Shown here: positions 19,507 to 28,873 of the stretch, one piece after another
Numbering within the stretch: position 1 is the first letter of the stretch
How the letters are laid out: every line of letters begins with the position of its first letter
Assembly: GCA_016125405.1 (NCBI GenBank)
Contig: WGLW01000023.1
Span: 124,001 to 188,000 of the forward strand
DNA length: 64,000 nucleotides
Direction of reading: 5' to 3'
Origin: Alphaproteobacteria bacterium
GTDB lineage: Bacteria > Pseudomonadota > Alphaproteobacteria > Caulobacterales > Hyphomonadaceae
Program-made: the position numbers and the translations under genes
The notes under the pieces: model-generated
Database searches by the model: none
What the model was told of the DNA's origin: nothing
What the model saw: only the letters and a program-made list of their open reading frames with translations

Positions 19507-21570
19507 CTAGTTGGGCTCGCATTTTTCCACGTGGTAAAAATCGAAGTAGCTCTGCGCCGCCCGAAGTTCGCTCGAGCTGAGCGGCAGCGTGCTGCTCAAT
19601 CCCTGGCAGGCGGCGGCCTTGGCCTTGCCGTACTCCAGCAGGTTCCTGATGGGCGGCGTCGCTGGCGCCCCGGGCCATTTGAAGCTGTCTTCAAGAGCGA
19701 TCGGAGTGGTCGATCGGTCGGCGGCATTCATACCCTGCTCAAAGGCGAACCGCGCGGTGTCGCGCGAGATGCCCTTGGCGGCGGAGGCGACGTATTGCGC
19801 GTTACGCAGATAGAACATGCCGCGTAGCAATAGCCCCTGAGCGGTGCCATCGCTGCCCGCGCAAGAAAGCGAGTTGTCGGCGCCAACGCTCGTGCCGCCA
19901 CGCATGATATGAGCGACGCAGGCATGGAGGCCGTAGGCGGGATTGGCGGCGCCGACGCGCGCAGCATCGTCCGCGTTCTTCACAGCATCCAGCAACGATC
20001 CGCGCTTCGCCGAAACCAGCGACAGATAGTAGTAGGCGTCGGCCTTCACGTCGGTCTCGCCCGGCGCGGGCGGGGCATCGGCGCCGCCTGCCCGGTTGAT
20101 CGCGGCCTGCAAGGCCTGGGAGGCGTTGACAAGCAGGGACCCATTGTCGCCGCTGCTGACGGCCTCACTGAAATAGCTCTTGCCGATCTCGAGATCGGGC
20201 CGCGCGGATTCGCGATTGCCGATCTTCGCACGCTCATAGGCGGCGCGAACCTCTCCCGGCGGCGCATTGAGTTTCGCCTTGACGTCGCCAAGCTCCATCA
20301 GCGCCGCAGAGGCCTGGGCGCTGTCAGGCGACATCAACCCTGTCGCCTGGCTGTAGGCGGTGCTGGCCTGCGCCAACTGTCCGGCCTTGCTGAGCGCACG
20401 CGCCAGATTCAGGCGCGGCGCCGGATTCTTGGGCTCCAGACCGGCCGCCGCATTATAGTCGGCGATCGCATCGCGCAGCATGGCCGGATCGTTCTTGCCG
20501 TCCGGCTGCACGCTCAGCGCAACGCGGGCCTTTCCGCGGCCCTGATAGCCGCGCGACTGCATCGCTCCATCGCTCGAGCCGTTGATTGCGTCGGTGTAGT
20601 ATCTCACCGCGTTGTTGTAGTTCTCGTTATGGTTGACGGTCGCGTTGTCACCCAGCCACGTGTAGGCGTCGCCCAGCCCCATGTCGGCCTCGACTGCGCG
20701 GGGATTGGCGGTAACCGCGATCCTGTAGAAATTGATCGCCGTGTTCTGGCCGGAATTGGTGAGATCGCGGGCGGCCGTTTGCCCGGCCTTCAGCGACACG
20801 CTGGCGAGGATGCCGTTGGCGCTGGCCGAAAGCGACGGTTGCGCCGTGACCTTCTGCAGATCGGAGATCGCCTTGATGGCGTCCGTTCCCGACGCGGCGT
20901 AGGCCCGCCCCCTCAGATAGTAGAAATTGTCGTCCGAGATTTCTCCCGGCGAAGCCGCCAGAGGCGAGATCAGCGATTCGTTCTTGTTCAACCAGCTGAT
21001 CGCCTCGGTGTAGCAGCCTTCCCGCGCCGTCATCGAGCACGGAGTGGAATTCGGTATGGCGCCTGCCTCCATGGGCAAGCCAAGGCCGACCAGCGCGCGA
21101 CCTTTTTCGTTGACGCGGTCGAGGCGGAACCGGTCGTTGGCGAGCTTCTTGGACTTGTTGGACTCATTTGCGAGTCGCGGATCGTCATTCGAGACCAGCA
21201 CGAGCGATGTGCCAATGTGCTTGAGCGCCGATGCATAGGCCTGCAAAGCGTCGCTGGACGCCGGATCACTGCTGGTATCACCGATCTGGTTGAAAGCACG
21301 CGCCGCGTTGAAAGCAGCGTAGGCCGCCCGGTAGCGATCCGAGTCGCCCGACGCCGCCACGCATTCGTTCGCCATTCTTGTCAGCTGGTCCGCGCCTTGC
21401 GGCAGCGTCACATCGGTCCTGACGCAGTAGCGGCGATCAGGCTGCCAGGCTGTCTGCGATTGCGCGGTCGCTGTCTCGCAACCGGCCGCCACCGCTGAGG
21501 CGGCCAACGCCAAAGCGATGTGTGGAATCAGCCAACGACGCCCGAACAACACCCCACGCATCCCATCCAT
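19507..21570 (-). CDS. Exported TPR-repeat protein, possible lipoprotein
   Basis: About 687 residues. The N-terminus has a signal peptide (RRWLIPHIALALAASAVAAGC) whose end resembles a lipobox, so it may be a lipoprotein; then ETATAQSQTAW follows. Tetratricopeptide-like helical repeats fill most of the rest, for example DAIADYNAAAGLEPKNPAPRLNLARAL, NAVRYYTDAINGSSDGAMQSRGYQGRGKA and KADAYYYLSLVSAKRGSLLDAVKNADDA. It is probably a periplasmic or outer-membrane-attached scaffold. The start is placed at 21570 (ATG 21561 also possible) because the upstream 27 codons have atypical codon use and no signal. It is followed after 28 bp by the coiled-coil gene, within the TerB-flanked cassette. No named family recognised. 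Confidence 0.78.
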   Translation of the reverse strand: MDGMRGVLFGRRWLIPHIALALAASAVAAGCETATAQSQTAWQPDRRYCVRTDVTLPQGADQLTRMANECVAASGDSDRYRAAYAAFNAARAFNQIGDTSSDPASSDALQAYASALKHIGTSLVLVSNDDPRLANESNKSKKLANDRFRLDRVNEKGRALVGLGLPMEAGAIPNSTPCSMTAREGCYTEAISWLNKNESLISPLAASPGEISDDNFYYLRGRAYAASGTDAIKAISDLQKVTAQPSLSASANGILASVSLKAGQTAARDLTNSGQNTAINFYRIAVTANPRAVEADMGLGDAYTWLGDNATVNHNENYNNAVRYYTDAINGSSDGAMQSRGYQGRGKARVALSVQPDGKNDPAMLRDAIADYNAAAGLEPKNPAPRLNLARALSKAGQLAQASTAYSQATGLMSPDSAQASAALMELGDVKAKLNAPPGEVRAAYERAKIGNRESARPDLEIGKSYFSEAVSSGDNGSLLVNASQALQAAINRAGGADAPPAPGETDVKADAYYYLSLVSAKRGSLLDAVKNADDAARVGAANPAYGLHACVAHIMRGGTSVGADNSLSCAGSDGTAQGLLLRGMFYLRNAQYVASAAKGISRDTARFAFEQGMNAADRSTTPIALEDSFKWPGAPATPPIRNLLEYGKAKAAACQGLSSTLPLSSSELRAAQSYFDFYHVEKCEPN

Positions 21571-21741
21571 CCAAGACCGCCATCCCGAGTTAACCCTTAT
21601 GGCCGACTTCCGAGCCTCCGAAAAGCGGCCCGCAGCAATCATTGCAGTCATGACGCCGGGTCAGCTTTGTGAATTTCATCTCAGCTCGACCGGCATACAA
21701 CTTCGAAGTTTCTGGGTTCCCGTGTCGAATTCAATTTGAAA

Positions 21742-23154
21742 TTACTGTTGCGCCGCAGATGACTGCCCGCTCGTATCGGTCGCGGTACAGACAAAAGACT
21801 GGCCCTTGTGTTCGTGCTCGACGATAGCCGTCGCCTCGGCAAACAGGTCGTCGTTGAGAAGGACCTTGAGTTCACATGGATTGAATCGGCCCGGCGCGAA
21901 AAAGCCGACATTGCGGCGGGCTTCCTGGCCGGCCCGGCGCGCTTCGGGCGTATCGACATGGGCGGCGGACAGCGCGCGCGCGAGCTCGTTCCAGGCAAAA
22001 AGCCCCGTTTTTTCAGTGGCGGCGGCGTTTGCGAACGCGCCCTCGAAGTCGTTGTCGCGCAGATACGAAAAGCTGACATTTTCGCCAGTGCCGCTGATCT
22101 GGTTATCGGTCTGGCGCAGCCGGCCGCGCAGCCGGATCGCCTGGCGGAGACAGGCGCGGGCCAGCAACATCCTCGGGGATCCCTTGTCGGTCTCGGCGGG
22201 CTTTCCGCAGAGGCCATCCGCAAGCTCCAGTTCCGGGGCAAGCTCTTCGGCGGACAGACCAAAGGTGGAGATCAGTTGCGTGCCGACGCCGTGGAAAGCG
22301 TTCATCGCCAGCGTCACCGTTGCGTCGTCGTCCGAAGTGGTCGCGGTCTCGCCGCTCTGCCTCAAGGCTAGCGCATAGTCGCGCAGCGCGTCATGCGACC
22401 TGCCCAATTTGCGTTCACACTGTGCCCGCCAGTAGAGCGGCTGCGGACCCGGCTCGGAACTGACTGCGCTGGCTTCCACCGCCTTGAAGACCTCATCGCA
22501 ATCCGCTGCAGCGTAGGTGGACCGGTTCGATGACGCGTTGATGAAAGCAACCCACGCAAGGCCAGTGTGGGCGAGCTGGGCGAGTTGCGGGTCGGCGACC
22601 GCTTTGCCAAATGCGTCCCGGGCTCTCGCCAGCCTGTCCGGAAGACCCTTTGTATCCGCAGTGATTTCCTCATCGCTGCGTTCCCACGCCAGCAGTGCGG
22701 CCGCGCCAACAAGAAGCTGATGTACCTCGGGCGTTGCGCCGGCATCGGCGAGAGAGGCCGTTTCGATCATGCGCTCGGTTTCGAACGAGTGCGCCCCGCG
22801 CAGCAGATAGGCGGAGACGGCGTCGACTGCGACCGTGGGTTCGAACTCCGCCTTTGCGGACGCCTCCGTGTTTGCTTCGCGGAATTCCTGGTAGGTGCGG
22901 CGGACGGCGTTTTCGAGCCCGGAAACCTGATTGGTCTGGCGGTCCGCCGCCAGACGGGCGTCGAACGCGCCGCGCTCCAGCCGGTTTGAAGTCGCCTCGA
23001 GCGACGTGGACACCCGGTAATAATAGACGCCGAGAAACGCCGACATCGCTACCAGAAGGATCAGCACGCCAAGGCCGGCGAACAGGATGCGCCGAAAGCC
23101 GCGCTGCTCGCGGCTCACAAGCGCAATCAGGTCGTCTTCGGAACTCTCGGACAC
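21742..23154 (-). CDS. Single-pass membrane protein with helical-repeat periplasmic region
   Basis: 470 residues from a GTG at 23154, placed just after the upstream gene stop and preceded by GGGGAG. Residues 1-22 (SESSEDDLIALVSREQRGFRR) are cytoplasmic, residues about 23-46 a membrane helix, and about 47-90 a probable coiled coil. The rest is alpha-helical and partly TPR-like: AQLAHTGLAWVAFINASSN, QPLYWRAQCERKLGRSHDALRDYALAL, MLLARACLRQAIRLR. Several cysteines in the predicted exported part could form disulfides. No known family identified. It lies 29 bp after the two-helix protein and about 170 bp before the TPR gene start, all in the same direction, so it belongs to the TerB cassette. Confidence 0.75.
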   Translation of the reverse strand: MSESSEDDLIALVSREQRGFRRILFAGLGVLILLVAMSAFLGVYYYRVSTSLEATSNRLERGAFDARLAADRQTNQVSGLENAVRRTYQEFREANTEASAKAEFEPTVAVDAVSAYLLRGAHSFETERMIETASLADAGATPEVHQLLVGAAALLAWERSDEEITADTKGLPDRLARARDAFGKAVADPQLAQLAHTGLAWVAFINASSNRSTYAAADCDEVFKAVEASAVSSEPGPQPLYWRAQCERKLGRSHDALRDYALALRQSGETATTSDDDATVTLAMNAFHGVGTQLISTFGLSAEELAPELELADGLCGKPAETDKGSPRMLLARACLRQAIRLRGRLRQTDNQISGTGENVSFSYLRDNDFEGAFANAAATEKTGLFAWNELARALSAAHVDTPEARRAGQEARRNVGFFAPGRFNPCELKVLLNDDLFAEATAIVEHEHKGQSFVCTATDTSGQSSAAQQ

Positions 23155-23183
23155 CCCTTGTCTCCCCTGTCTCCTCTTGCGCG

Positions 23184-23606
23184 CTACGTCACCAGCGAGG
23201 CGGCGACGTCCAGCCACATCCGCCGCTTCTTCTTGTCGGCGCATTGCAGGTTGCTGAGGAAGTTCGCGAACAGTTTCAGCCGGCCGGTGCGTGCGGCGAA
23301 CAACGTTCTTTCAATCGAATTGATGCAGTTCTGGGCGGCCCACCAGCTGCCGAAGAACCCGATCACCGCAGCCGACATCGGCGGTAGCAATTGCAGCGGC
23401 GTCAGCCAGCGATCGACATCGACGTCGTTCGTCATGCCGATGACAAAGATCACGCCAAAGCTGCAGACGGCCAGCACAAGAAGCACGAGCGAGAACAGGA
23501 AAAGCCCGAAACACAGCCCGCGCGTGCGGCAATGGCTTTCCTTTTCGGCCTCGAGAATCGCGGCCAGAGCTTCGACATCGCCCATTTCGATGTGATGTTC
23601 ACTCAT
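23184..23606 (-). CDS. Small two-helix membrane protein
   Basis: 140 residues from the ATG at 23606. An N-terminal acidic helix (DVEALAAILEAEKESHCRTRG) precedes a long hydrophobic segment (about 31-58) and a second (about 70-92, PPMSAAVIGFFGSWWAAQNC). The C-terminal NSIERTLFAARTGRLKLFANFLSNL is amphipathic and cytoplasmic. The open frame reaches back to 23735, but the extra codons have many A/T third bases unlike the rest, so the shorter form is preferred. Unknown family. It sits between the first TerB gene and the 470-residue membrane protein and probably belongs to the same transcript. Confidence 0.7.
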   Translation of the reverse strand: MSEHHIEMGDVEALAAILEAEKESHCRTRGLCFGLFLFSLVLLVLAVCSFGVIFVIGMTNDVDVDRWLTPLQLLPPMSAAVIGFFGSWWAAQNCINSIERTLFAARTGRLKLFANFLSNLQCADKKKRRMWLDVAASLVT

Positions 23607-23801
23607 GTCGCTCGGCCCCTGCGCGACCATACACCCCTGGATAGCCGCTTCCAGTCGAAACTCCCGCTGCGCCGGCGCGTCGTCTGCGGTGACAGCTTCA
23701 TGACAGTCCGGCTCTGCTAGGCCGGTTGACTGCATGACGGAAGCGTAACTCGCACTTGCACGACCCGCGCGCCGCTTCCTGATTCCGATTCCATTTGACC
23801 G

Positions 23802-24311
23802 TCAGAAACGGTTCTTGATCAAGAGCACTTCCATCACACGCTTGGCCTCGTCGGCATTGAGCTCAAGAAGACCCGTGATGCGGTTTAGGAAATCGGCCTC
23901 AGCGGTGACGAGATTGCCGTCCGAGAGGATCAGATCCACGCAATGCGCAAAAACCGGCAGCCGCATGTCGCTTGGAAGGGCGACACAGGCCTCGTCCAGC
24001 CCGTTTTTCCGCTCGGCGAGGCGTTTGGCGATCACGGAGTTGGCCTGCGCCAGCTGGTTCGGCGTCATGGATTTAAGCGCCCGGGAGCGCATCATCAGCG
24101 CCTTGACCTCTTCCTGCTCCTCGCGGGCAAAAACGCCATCGGCGGACACTGCGCACAACAACAGACACAGGAAGGCTTCGCCTACCGTCCAGTCCGTATT
24201 GCGGTTCTTGCCGAAATCGGCGGCCAGCTTTTCTAGGTCGAATGTTGGCGGCGGTGGCTTGTCGGCCGTCGCCTGGAAGATGTTGATGATCGGCGTCGCA
24301 TCGCTTGGCAT
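23802..24311 (-). CDS. TerB-like domain protein (first copy)
   Basis: 169 residues. After a short Pro-rich N-terminus (DKPPPPTFDLEKLAADFG) comes a TerB-type helical domain with acidic motifs SADGVFAREEQEEVKAL (Asp58) and LSDGNLVTAEADFLNRI (Asp131), the two candidate metal-binding sites. It is a close paralogue of the protein at 18234-18731 and shares the C-terminal KRVMEVLLIKNRF. A good ribosome binding site (GGGGGAAG) precedes the ATG. It is the first gene of the minus-strand cassette, so the two copies bracket four membrane or exported proteins. TerB family membership is moderately sure; function here is unknown. Confidence 0.82.
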   Translation of the reverse strand: MPSDATPIINIFQATADKPPPPTFDLEKLAADFGKNRNTDWTVGEAFLCLLLCAVSADGVFAREEQEEVKALMMRSRALKSMTPNQLAQANSVIAKRLAERKNGLDEACVALPSDMRLPVFAHCVDLILSDGNLVTAEADFLNRITGLLELNADEAKRVMEVLLIKNRF

Positions 24312-24510
24312 GACTTCCCCCGCGGAATTTTCTGCCCGCGTCAGACGATGACGGGATCAGGTCTGAAAGGCAAGCTTTCCCGCCAGTTCCAACCGCATGT
24401 CCATTGCACCAGGCGATCGCTGCACCGTTCAGACCGGACGCTGCGTCATCCTTGACCGGCGCGACTGGCGACGCTGAACGGTGCGGTGCTCCGGCCCAAC
24501 GGATAACGCC

Positions 24511-27500
24511 CTAATCCCCGGTCGCCATCGACGGCACCACTCCGCCCTCCACGGCTTTTGTGGCCTTTGTCTTGGGAGCGAGCAACAAGTAAAGCGGCGG
24601 CGTCACAATGCGGGCGAGCAGTGTCGAGCTGATCAACCCGCCGATAATGACCATGGCGAGGGGCGAATAGAGTGGTGAGTGTTCGAGCACTAGCGGGATG
24701 AGGCCGCCGATTGCCGTGAGCGATGTAAGCAACACCGGCAGGAAACGCACTTCGCCCGCCCGCTCGATGGCCTCGCGGAGCGGGGTTCCGCGGGCCCGCT
24801 CCTGGTTGGCGAATTCGACCAGCAGGATGGAGTTTTTGATCTCGATGCCGACCAGCGCGATGAAGCCGATGATCGAGGTGTAGGACAGGGATTCCTTGCC
24901 GATATAGAGGGCTATAAGCCCGCCCATCATCCCGAACGGAATGACGAAGGCGACGACGCCTGCCGCCGCGAACGATCCGAACTCCAGCAGCAGCACGGCC
25001 ATGATGCCAAAGGCCGCGATGATGATCGCCGGGCCGAAGCCGCCAAAGCTGCGGGACTGGGCCTCCGCCTCGCCGCCAAAGCTGATCGAATAACCCGGTG
25101 GCAGTTTCAGCGACGACAGCTTGCCGGCTACGGCCGCCGTAACCTGGCTTGTCAGCCTACCCGTCTGGGTGAACGCCGTAACCGTTACCGTCCGTTCGCG
25201 ATTGTAGCGGCTAATGCGGGCGGGTCCGGAAGACAATGTAGGATGTGCGAATTCCGACAGCGGCGCGGCTGCACCGGAACCGGTCCAGACAAAAAGGCGG
25301 CTGACATCAGCGAGGCTCATTCGTTCCGCGCGCGGGGCTCGCACCATGACGGGATAGGCGTCCCCCACGGGATCGCGGAAGGCGGCCACTTGCGCGCCCC
25401 CAATGGCGATCCTCAGCGTCTGGTCGATGACGCCGGCGGGCACGCCACGGAGCGCGGCCGTATCTCCATCGATATTGAGATCAAGGTCGATGAGCCGTTC
25501 GGCAAGCGGATTGCGAACGCTGCGCGTGCCGTCGGCCTCCCCCACCAGCCGTTCGACCTGCGCAGAGAGGTCTGTGAGAACATTGATGTCGGCGCCGCGG
25601 ATACGCACGGCGATGGGCGCCTCGATCGGCGGCCCGTTGAGGAAGCGCTTCACGTTGAACCGCGCACCTGGATAGGTTTCGAGTTCGTGGCGGATTTCCT
25701 CCAGCTCCGCATGTCCGCTGGCTGCTTCCCAGTGATCAAACTTGGCGTAGATGTCGCCGACGTTTGACGACTGTTCTGACGGCTGTTCATTGTAATAGAC
25801 GCGGGGGTTGCCCCGACCGGCGTTGGAGAAGCGCCATGTGATGTTCTTGCGCTTGGCCAGGACGTCGTCGGCGAACCTGACCGCCCTGTCGGTCTCGTCT
25901 ATGGAGACGCCCTGAGGCAGCTCCACCCGCACAAGGAAGTATGTGCTGTCATTCTCCGGAAAGAGACTAAAGCCCAGCTTCGGCACCAGCGTGAGCGTCG
26001 CTGCGAAGAGCGCGAGGCCGACGGCGATGGTGATGCGGGGCGCCGAGAGGGCGACATGCAGGATCGGCCGATAGACGGCGTGAATGCCGCCCATCACCAC
26101 GCTCAGGAAAATGTTGCCGTGGTTCTTGCGCGGCAGAAGCCGGCTCGCGAGGAAGGGGATCACGCTCAGCGCCACGAACAGCGATGCGGCGATCGTGCAG
26201 ACTACAGCCATGGGCAGCGAGCGGGTGAAATCGCCCGCCGATTCCGGCAGGTTCAGCAACGGTACGAAAGCGAGCAGAAGCGCGGCCGTGCAGCCGAGCA
26301 CGGCGATGTTGATCTCTCGGACGCCGGCAAGCGCCGCCTGGCGCGGGGTCATGCCTTCGCGCAGATGGCGGGCGATGTTTTCAGTGACCACGATGGAGTC
26401 GTCGACCAGAAGGCCAAGCGCCAGAACGAACCCCGCGATCGACAGCTGGTTGAGCGAATATCCCATCAGATTGAGAATCGTGACGCCGATCGCGAAGGAG
26501 AACGGGATCGACACCATCACGATCATTGACGCGCGCAGACCGAGGGGAAGGAGCGTGAGAAGCACCAGTGCGATGGCGATGCCGAAGTCACGGCCCAGCG
26601 CCTTCAGGCGGTGTGCGACCGTAACCGACTGGTCGAACCCGCGCTCCAGCTTGATCTCCGGCGGCAAGCGCGGCTCGAAGGCGTCAATCTGGCGCTTAAC
26701 GCCATCCATCACGTCGAAAATCGTTTCGCCCAGCTTTGCGCGCGCGGTCACGAAGAGCGCCCGCTTGCCGTTGTACCGGGTGATGTGCGTGCGCTCGTCA
26801 TTCGACCATCCGACGGTCGCTACGTCGCCAACCCGAAGGCTTGCGCCGTCGCCTGACCGCAAAACGGTATCGCGGATCTTTTCGAGACTGTCGAATGCGC
26901 CCGAGGCCTCGACGTTGAAACGCCGCCCCGTGCTTTCCACTGCTCCGATGGGGAGGTCGGCGCCCTGACGCTGCAAGGCGTCGGTCAGCGCAGACAGTGG
27001 AAGCTGATAGGCGGCGAGCTTGTCGAGATCAGGCGTGATGCGAACCTCCGAGGTCGGGACGCCCCATATCTCCGCCCGTTGCACGCCGGGCGCGCGCTCA
27101 AGCGCGTCGCGCATCTCGCGGGCGTAACCTTCCATCTGACGAATGGGAGCAGTTTCGCTGACAAGCGCCATCTGGACAATGCTGGTCTGTGCGGGATCGG
27201 CGCGGTCAGCACGGACGAGCGTGACACCAGCCGGCAGGCTGGGCCGCACGACATTCAGTTCGCGCACGACCTCGTCGTACTTCTTTTCCGGATCGACCCC
27301 ATAGATGAACTGCACGCCGATCGTGGCGAGGCCAGTGCTGCTCGTCGAGGAAATGTTGTCGACGTCTTCGAGGCCATTGAGGGCGGTTTCGATGGGAATA
27401 GCGACCAACCGCTCCATCTGCTCAGCGTCTGCGCCCGGCAGGACGACGATGACGCCCGTCGCGGGAAACTGCACGATCGGGTCTTCCGATTTCGGAATCG

Positions 27501-27594
27501 AAAAGACGTTCGCGAGGCCAAGCGCAAACAGCATGAAGAAAAGCACGAGCGTGAACTGCCAACGCTCGATGAAGAAGCGGGTGATCGCCTGCAT
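24511..27594 (-). CDS. RND efflux permease (AcrB/HAE1-like)
   Basis: 1027 residues, full length for an RND pump. It starts FFIERWQFTLVLFFMLFALG (helix 1), continues with SIPKSEDPIVQFPATGVIVVLPGADAEQ and has the proton-relay motif GLLVDDSIVVTENIARHLREG in helix 4 near residue 400. The second half repeats the pattern, with FGSFAAAGVVAFVIPFGMMGGLIALY and ALVGIEIKNSILLVEFANQERARG. It exports drugs, lipophilic compounds or metabolites from the inner membrane and periplasm by proton antiport. The adaptor gene is nine bases upstream in the same operon. No outer-membrane TolC-type gene is adjacent, so a channel encoded elsewhere must be shared. Substrate unknown. Confidence 0.94.
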   Translation of the reverse strand: MQAITRFFIERWQFTLVLFFMLFALGLANVFSIPKSEDPIVQFPATGVIVVLPGADAEQMERLVAIPIETALNGLEDVDNISSTSSTGLATIGVQFIYGVDPEKKYDEVVRELNVVRPSLPAGVTLVRADRADPAQTSIVQMALVSETAPIRQMEGYAREMRDALERAPGVQRAEIWGVPTSEVRITPDLDKLAAYQLPLSALTDALQRQGADLPIGAVESTGRRFNVEASGAFDSLEKIRDTVLRSGDGASLRVGDVATVGWSNDERTHITRYNGKRALFVTARAKLGETIFDVMDGVKRQIDAFEPRLPPEIKLERGFDQSVTVAHRLKALGRDFGIAIALVLLTLLPLGLRASMIVMVSIPFSFAIGVTILNLMGYSLNQLSIAGFVLALGLLVDDSIVVTENIARHLREGMTPRQAALAGVREINIAVLGCTAALLLAFVPLLNLPESAGDFTRSLPMAVVCTIAASLFVALSVIPFLASRLLPRKNHGNIFLSVVMGGIHAVYRPILHVALSAPRITIAVGLALFAATLTLVPKLGFSLFPENDSTYFLVRVELPQGVSIDETDRAVRFADDVLAKRKNITWRFSNAGRGNPRVYYNEQPSEQSSNVGDIYAKFDHWEAASGHAELEEIRHELETYPGARFNVKRFLNGPPIEAPIAVRIRGADINVLTDLSAQVERLVGEADGTRSVRNPLAERLIDLDLNIDGDTAALRGVPAGVIDQTLRIAIGGAQVAAFRDPVGDAYPVMVRAPRAERMSLADVSRLFVWTGSGAAAPLSEFAHPTLSSGPARISRYNRERTVTVTAFTQTGRLTSQVTAAVAGKLSSLKLPPGYSISFGGEAEAQSRSFGGFGPAIIIAAFGIMAVLLLEFGSFAAAGVVAFVIPFGMMGGLIALYIGKESLSYTSIIGFIALVGIEIKNSILLVEFANQERARGTPLREAIERAGEVRFLPVLLTSLTAIGGLIPLVLEHSPLYSPLAMVIIGGLISSTLLARIVTPPLYLLLAPKTKATKAVEGGVVPSMATGD

Positions 27595-27603
27595 CGGCCT
27601 AAA

Positions 27604-28653
27604 TCATCCCTTCTGAATGCTGACGTGATCTCCATCGCGGACCATCGAGGCGCCGCGTGTGATGACCCGATCGCCTTCCTTGAGGCCCTCGACGATCGCC
27701 ACGCCCTTGTCTGTCAGACCTTCTGTGCGCACGGCGCGGCGGCGGGCGGCGCCGGCGGCGTCGATGACATAAATCATCGCCTGGTCCGCACGCGCATCGA
27801 TGAGAGAGATGGCAGGAATATAAAAGACCGGGCCTGACTTCGCCGAGTCCGAAGCCGGAGGGGCCGCGATCAGGACTTCCGCGACCTCGCCGCTGCGCAG
27901 ATCGGAGCCATCGTCGAATTTCGCCTCGACCTCGAACGCGCCCATACCGTCCGTCATCTTGGGCGAGATCCGCGTCACGCTTCCTGCACGCTCCGGACGC
28001 CCGCGAACCGCGATAGAGACCAGATCGCCGACATGCACGCGGGTCACATCGGTCGAGGAAACCGAGGCGCGGACCACGAGCCCGGCGTCGGCCTCACCGA
28101 GCTGGAGTATGGGCTGGCCGGCTGGAGCAACCTGCCCCCGCACAGCGTCGCGGCGAAGGATAACGCCTGCGGCCGGCGCCGTGAGATCGACGATCTCGCG
28201 CGCCCGTTCAAGTGCGACCCGGGCGTTGTCGAGATCGGCCTGCGAGGCGGCGCCGCCGGCGAACAGGCGGCTGATACGATCGAAATTCTGCTGCGCCGTC
28301 TTGCGGACAAGATCGGCTTCGGCGGCATCCGCGCCAACAGATGAACGCCGAAGCGTCGCCAACACCTGGCCGGCGGTCACCTGATCGCCCTGATCGACCG
28401 TGAGCGTCTCGATTTCGCCCGGCGCATTGAAAGAGAGTGTCGTTTCGTTCTTGAAGGCCACCATGCCACTGGCGTGCAGCCGGTCGGACCGGTCTTGCGG
28501 CTCAACCTTGTAAACTTCGACGTCGACGGGCTTCTGCGCTTCGGGCGGTACGGCTTCAGCGGCGGCCTGCCCCTGCTTCTGCGAACAGGCAGAGAGGATG
28601 ACCAGGGCCGACGCGGTCCCGGCATAAAATGCGATCAGCCCACGTCGTGACAT
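27604..28653 (-). CDS. RND periplasmic adaptor (membrane fusion) lipoprotein
   Basis: 349 residues. The signal sequence ends in a lipobox (ALVILSAC-S), so it is lipid-anchored. The body shows the membrane-fusion layout: beta/lipoyl half (ASGMVAFKNETTLSFNAPGEIETLTVDQGDQVTAGQVLATL), helical hairpin (AAEADLVRKTAQQNFDRISRLF to LDNARVALERAREI), second lipoyl half (LTAPAAGVILRRDAVRGQVAPAGQPILQLG), then beta-barrel and membrane-proximal parts. It links the inner-membrane permease with an outer-membrane channel. Translated just ahead of the permease. No TetR-type repressor is found nearby; a TTGACA-like element lies in the upstream 220 bp but lacks a convincing -10. Confidence 0.93.
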   Translation of the reverse strand: MSRRGLIAFYAGTASALVILSACSQKQGQAAAEAVPPEAQKPVDVEVYKVEPQDRSDRLHASGMVAFKNETTLSFNAPGEIETLTVDQGDQVTAGQVLATLRRSSVGADAAEADLVRKTAQQNFDRISRLFAGGAASQADLDNARVALERAREIVDLTAPAAGVILRRDAVRGQVAPAGQPILQLGEADAGLVVRASVSSTDVTRVHVGDLVSIAVRGRPERAGSVTRISPKMTDGMGAFEVEAKFDDGSDLRSGEVAEVLIAAPPASDSAKSGPVFYIPAISLIDARADQAMIYVIDAAGAARRRAVRTEGLTDKGVAIVEGLKEGDRVITRGASMVRDGDHVSIQKG

Positions 28654-28873
28654 CTTGCCCAGTCTCGCGAAACCCGCCTTTAGACACTGTCAAGGCAAAT
28701 AGCGGCGACGTCAAGCAGCGGCCTGGGCTTGCCGCCTATTTGGACGCCTTAGACCCCCGGTAAGGTGGTTCGAAGGTGGGGGCGCCCGCTCTGCTCGCCA
28801 AGCCGCCGCGCCGTGCAGCTGGACGCCATATTCGGCGTCTTCACCTCACGCGCGCAGCGGTCGGCTGGTTCCG

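Noticed and set aside
19909..21498. A 529-codon plus-strand frame across the TPR gene
   Set aside because: Composition is typical of an antisense shadow; the minus-strand TPR protein has a signal peptide, repeats and operon context.
23607..23735. N-terminal extension of the two-helix membrane protein
   Set aside because: Third-base composition differs from the body, no ribosome binding site precedes the longer start, and the ATG at 23606 gives a natural N-terminus.
28769..28800. A GGTTCGAA-like T-arm sequence near 28770 as a third tRNA
   Set aside because: No acceptor or anticodon stem can be drawn around it.
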